Below the pieces are notes generated by a model that had not been told where the DNA came from, did no database searches, and saw only the letters and a list, made by a program, of their open reading frames with translations. Source: Chondrilla cf. caribensis (lineage: Eukaryota; Porifera; Demospongiae; Chondrillida; Chondrillidae). From it: a DNA stretch of 64,000 bases. Each line of letters opens with the position of its first letter. The first letter of the stretch is position 1. A program made the translations under genes and the position numbers. Below, piece by piece: positions 60,768-64,000 of the stretch. The DNA lies in contig OZ026567.1 of assembly GCA_964020155.1 (NCBI GenBank), forward strand, positions 1,966,430 to 2,030,429, given 5' to 3'.

Positions 60768-61124
60768 CACACACACACAAACACACAAACACACACACAC
60801 CTTGTCCAACAGACACACAGACGGATGATAAACATAACTCTTGTCCATTCCATTTATCCTCTCGCGGGCCGAACCATTGATAAACGGTAGTTGATATTCT
60901 TTCTTCACAGGCTGGTCTAAGAGCATTTGGAGGAGTTCCTTTTTCTTTTTCTCTGTTCTCTGACTCGGACGAGAAGAAGCACACGCTACATGAAAGGCTG
61001 TTTGACCATTGGCGTTAGTTACGAAAGGGTCACCGCCAAATCGAAGGCATTCGTTCAGGAAAAGTTTGTGCTCGAACCTGACAGCGTATATCAGAGGCGT
61101 GTCGTTGGAAGGACTGGGTCCCAT
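58710..61124 (-). CDS. ANKIB1/NBR1 chimeric frame: ankyrin, UBA-like, LIR tail, no RBR
   Basis: Minus-strand exons 61124-60801, 60047-59994, 59839-59662, 59595-59506, 58909-58710 join in phase (281 aa). Exon 1 has ankyrin sequence (DTPLIYAVRFEH, GQTAFHVACAS) and a linker with LLQMLLDQPVKK, as in ANKIB1. Exon 3 and 4 join as LLLVHY-DWSIEKVLEVWKKD, matching the Ariadne UBA-like helix before the RING. In ANKIB1 a RING-IBR-RING E3 module should follow LDESL; here the next compatible exon instead encodes SSDEFVIVIPPCFDPN, the LC3-interacting region of NBR1, ending AYSPTRT. A degenerate ankyrin exon at 60480-60424 (DENTPLHLAAQFGLLGCV, TGA) must be skipped. The frame may be a pseudogene; expression is unknown. 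Confidence 0.45.
59421..59495. repeat. (GT)n microsatellite
   Basis: Lies on the intron side of the UBA-like exon donor. The right edge of the window (63936-64000) ends inside the equivalent tract of the next unit. Confidence 0.95.
60115..60400. repeat. Irregular CACACTCACACACAGCACTCTA repeat
   Basis: About 20-bp units built of CACAGCACTCTACACAC with variants. It occupies the place where the rest of the second ankyrin exon would be expected. Confidence 0.8.
60506..60800. repeat. (CA)n tracts around a duplicated CTTGTCCAACA
   Basis: Two CA/CG-containing tracts (60506-60651 and 60661-60800) are separated by a copy of CTTGTCCAACACACAC, the start of the exon at 60801. The donor end of the ankyrin exon has been copied inside the repeat. 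Confidence 0.85.
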
Positions 61125-61384
61125 GTGTTTATTAGGATTAAAGTTCTTTTATATTGCGCGAAAAGATGGCCGATTTCAAAAGGCCGAGAATTAGAAATTC
61201 GGCTAGAATTCAAGCGAAACGGCTTCGCCGAACTTTATATCTCCAGCGAAGGTTTTTACAAACCTACAGTAGACGTCCAAGTATTTTGAGTGCTGGGGAA
61301 GGCTTCTGCGACTCCACTTTTATCATTTTTTATCAACTTGTACACTTAGGGCAACTATAAATAGCGCAGATACTATTAATAGAA

Positions 61385-61672
61385 TAGATAGGTCACGGTA
61401 GCCGGTTGGTCAGGTGACACGACTCTAGGCTCCAGGTCGCGGGTTCGAAACTCCGAAAGGACGGTTTTTTTCTCTGAAAAAAAAGAGCTCACTTCCTGGT
61501 GGTCAGTTGCAATACTCTCTACAAAGAATCGCTTTGGGACTCGCAGCTGACCTCCCAGCTAGAATAGTGTCTTCTGCATTCGCGGAATGACCAAGTACAC
61601 AGTATCTGTGGAAAGTCCCTATAAAGCCGACCATGGGTTTGTTCAACCCCGAGTGGGTGACCTTTATTTTTT
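61385..61672 (+). mobile_element. tRNA-derived SINE, right copy
   Basis: Same sequence as 57645-57960, with AGAATCGCTTTGGG replacing AGAACCGTAGGGGGGAGCTT and a small insertion at GGGTTTGTTCAACC. Confidence 0.65.
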
Positions 61673-62361
61673 TTCTAACTCAAGACTCCATAAACCACCC
61701 ATAACCATCATTACAATGTACTGTATGTTGTATGCATCATTATACAATCACTACGTGCACCACACAAATGGGGAGCACTATAATATAGGCAGCATATGTA
61801 CGACAATGCAGGAATGATTGACAATAATATTATGTATAGACTAGTGGTAGCTACTAATAAGTGATTATTATCGCTGATTGGGTACTCTAAATTAATTTTT
61901 AGGGGTTGCTTGAAAAAGATGTCCTATTTTGAAATTCCAAGAATTAGAAATTGGTCTGGAATTTGGGCATAACGGGTACGCCAAACGTAATAACCTCGAA
62001 GCCCAAAAAGAGATGCCTGAGTAGTTCCAGTGTGTGTGTGTGGGGGGGGAGATACTTGTTGGTTTGGAGAGTTTGGTGTAATAGGATCAGACTTTAACCC
62101 ACGTAACTACCTTTCAATGCACAAAACATAATTAAACAATGCACTAATACACATAATATGAAGTTGCATGCATCAGCATAAATTTATAAAAATCATTTTA
62201 ACACACTCACAAAATTAATGCATACATACGTCTGAAATAGAGATATTCGTAATAATAATTTTAATATGCAGTGTGTGTGTGTGTGTGTTTGGGTGTGGGT
62301 GCTAAACTATGAAACATGTCATTATTATTGTGGGTAGGTAGGTGAATTACACACAACAAGT

Positions 62362-63378
62362 TCAACTCTGGCGGTCGAGGAGGTCATTGACAACAGCTCT
62401 TATGTGGTTGTTGTGCTTCTTCAACAGCTCCTCGTTCAGGTGGCGATTTGGGAATCCCATGCTCACCAGCCTATCCACGAGGTTAGTGGGTTCTTTAGGA
62501 GGTGCCCACTTTGCCTGTGGAGGTGTGTACTTCTTTGGAAGCTTGAAAGCAGGCGTGGTAGAAGTGTTATCACAACTGTCTCCTTCACATTGGATACCTG
62601 ATACCTTCCTGTGTGTTCTCTACTGTAGGCTCTTGTTCCAGCTCTGGAGTATATTTGTCGGAGTCTCCAACCTCCTGAATGACTTCAACCGAGTCAAGTA
62701 TATTTTGGTCAACCAAATCTGTACAGGCATCCTACGGACAAACAAGATGGATGAATATAACATTTGGAGAACATACAGTGAGGCAGACATACACAGACAA
62801 GTGCTGTAACACACACAGCAGCAAATACGTATGTACATACATACAAACATACGTACCTGAAAGTCCTCATCTGATCCACCTTCGAAAGGGGTGTTGAGGT
62901 CATTCTGTCCACAAATATTCTGGTTGTTATCAACGGGTTCAAGCCTAATGTCCCCAGCTGGGGAGTCCTGTGGGCGGTGGTGGACGTGGATGTCCTTGAC
63001 AAAGTTGGTGAACGTATTAACCAGACCAGTGGCTATGGTGAGAGGCTCCTTGATGGTGGCCTCACCGAGGGTCTTCCTATCAAACTTGAAGTTGCTGGCA
63101 ACCCTCCTGGCCTGCTTCGGTGTGGCATTAGGTGAAACACGTGGGCTGGTGTTGTCCGGATTAGGTCTTAGTTGGGGAATAGGCTGGGGTGGTCCGTCTG
63201 GCAAGGACAGCACCTCCCAGTCCGGTAGCCCCCCCAATGCTGTCTTCTCCACAAATAGTGTTATTCCTGTCATTGGTCCAGTCCTCGACAGCGTTCTGCT
63301 GAGTCCGTCCAGCAGCAGTGAGGGGAGCATTCGGATCAAAGCACGATGGAATGACAATAACAAATTCATCACTGGAAT
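62362..63378 (-). pseudogene. NBR1-like 3' tail with LIR and UBA, frame disrupted (5' part beyond window)
   Basis: Exons (minus): 63378-62857 and 62731-62362. The first begins SSDEFVIVIPSCFDPNAPL, which matches the NBR1 LIR region (core F-V-I-V after acidic residues). Further on it encodes PIPQLRPNPDNTSP and EPLTIATGLVNTFTNFVK (a possible membrane-binding helix, as in the NBR1 J region). The second ends in a UBA domain: LVDRLVSMGFPNRHLNEELL, then NNHIRAVVNDLLDRQS. NBR1 links ubiquitinated cargo to LC3/ATG8. Two breaks interrupt one reading frame: a C7 run at 63229-63235 and a tandem GATACCT duplication at 62593-62606. It may be a pseudogene, or the breaks may be assembly errors or bypassed by an alternative acceptor. 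Confidence 0.65.
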
Positions 63379-63719
63379 CTGTAAACAACAACAACAACAA
63401 TAGACTTTTCATGACGGGTGTGTACATTAGAGGGTACGTACATAGAGTACAAGCACCACAAACTCATTTCTTCTAACACACACTCTCCAATTGGTACACT
63501 GATGCATGTATGTAGGCTGTGCTCTTCAGTATGTAAGTATTGACATAGCAAATTGTACATTGCAGGGATGAGTTCAGAGGAGAGCTTAGAGGTGATCGTA
63601 TAAGTTAGTCTGTTCTATGTACTGTAGCAAATAAAGTCACAGGTGAGGCACAGCAGAGGGGATGTGTGCTCAGGACAGGACGGGTTGGAGGGAAGCCATC
63701 CATCACCCTCTAACCTCGA

Positions 63720-63776
63720 AGTCTAGAAGTCTAGAGCCTGCAACCAGCAGGGGCTGGTTGCAGGCTCTAGACTTCA
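63720..63776. repeat. Perfect palindrome near the right window edge
   Basis: Arms AAGTCTAGAGCCTGCAACCA and TGGTTGCAGGCTCTAGACTT surround a short GC-rich centre. The left copy of the duplication (about 59235-59262) has only one arm, so the palindrome arose by local inverted duplication. Confidence 0.8.
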
Positions 63777-63960
63777 AATTCCCATTATAATGTGTTAACA
63801 CATCAAATTCCCATTATAATGTGTTGACAAGGGCTTTGGGAGATGTTCATGATCTACAACTGTAAGAGTAGATAAAGAATTAGACAATGCACATTGAAGT
63901 GCAGGTTGCACTCGCAATTGATGTGACTACACAATGTTGTGTGTGTGTGTGTGTGTGTGC

Positions 63961-64000
<40 letters not shown>

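Larger units (their letters stand above)
60440..64000. repeat. Right copy of the tandem segmental duplication
   Basis: Counterpart of 56770-59480, extending past the window edge. The offset varies from about 3.6 to 4.5 kb because each copy has its own deletions. Confidence 0.85.

Overview
The window looks like nuclear DNA of an early-branching animal, most likely a sponge. This is inference: the genes are intron-rich with GT-AG splice sites, the products are animal-type (an IL-17-receptor-like SEFIR receptor, ANKRD42, NCBP2, and NBR1 and ANKIB1 pieces), and they sit beside a tandem family of plant-type pectin acetylesterases. Introns are packed with (GT)n/(CA)n microsatellites, TACGTA/GTAC-rich simple sequence, minisatellites and small foldback or MITE elements. 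Nearly all real coding sequence is in short exons, and most long open frames are microsatellite artefacts.

Layout. 1-757 (+): 3' end of a gene built of five repeats resembling the bacterial tandem repeat domain (BTRD1-like). 1547-19080 (+): ANKRD42-like ankyrin/coiled-coil gene, 16 exons. 19553-21743 (-): NCBP2 (CBP20), four exons, convergent with ANKRD42. 22210-46397 (-): four tandem pectin acetylesterase (PAE, CE13) genes with one shared nine-exon structure, plus an orphan first-exon relic (27.2 kb) and a ruined fifth copy (46.6-48.8 kb). 49017-56599 (+): SEFIR-domain receptor with signal peptide, ectodomain, fibronectin-III-like domain and one TM helix, divergent from the ruined PAE copy. 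56.8-64 kb (-): a tandemly duplicated unit joining the 5' half of an ANKIB1-like gene (ankyrin plus Ariadne UBA-like region, no RING-IBR-RING) to the 3' tail of an NBR1-like autophagy receptor (LIR, UBA). The copies carry different lesions, and the 5' part of the rightmost copy lies beyond the window.

Functional themes. The PAE genes encode secreted serine esterases with Ser, Asp and His of the triad visible; copies 2 and 3 come from a recent duplication of about 7 kb. The SEFIR receptor suggests IL-17-type signalling. The ANKIB1/NBR1 array, which can be spliced in silico into an ankyrin-UBAL-LIR protein without ligase domains, is the most unusual locus. NCBP2 and ANKRD42 are ordinary conserved genes.

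Limits. All exon boundaries are read by eye from splice consensus, phase continuity and remembered family similarity; nothing was aligned by computer. Whole-gene CDS entries span introns, and exon coordinates are in the evidence.
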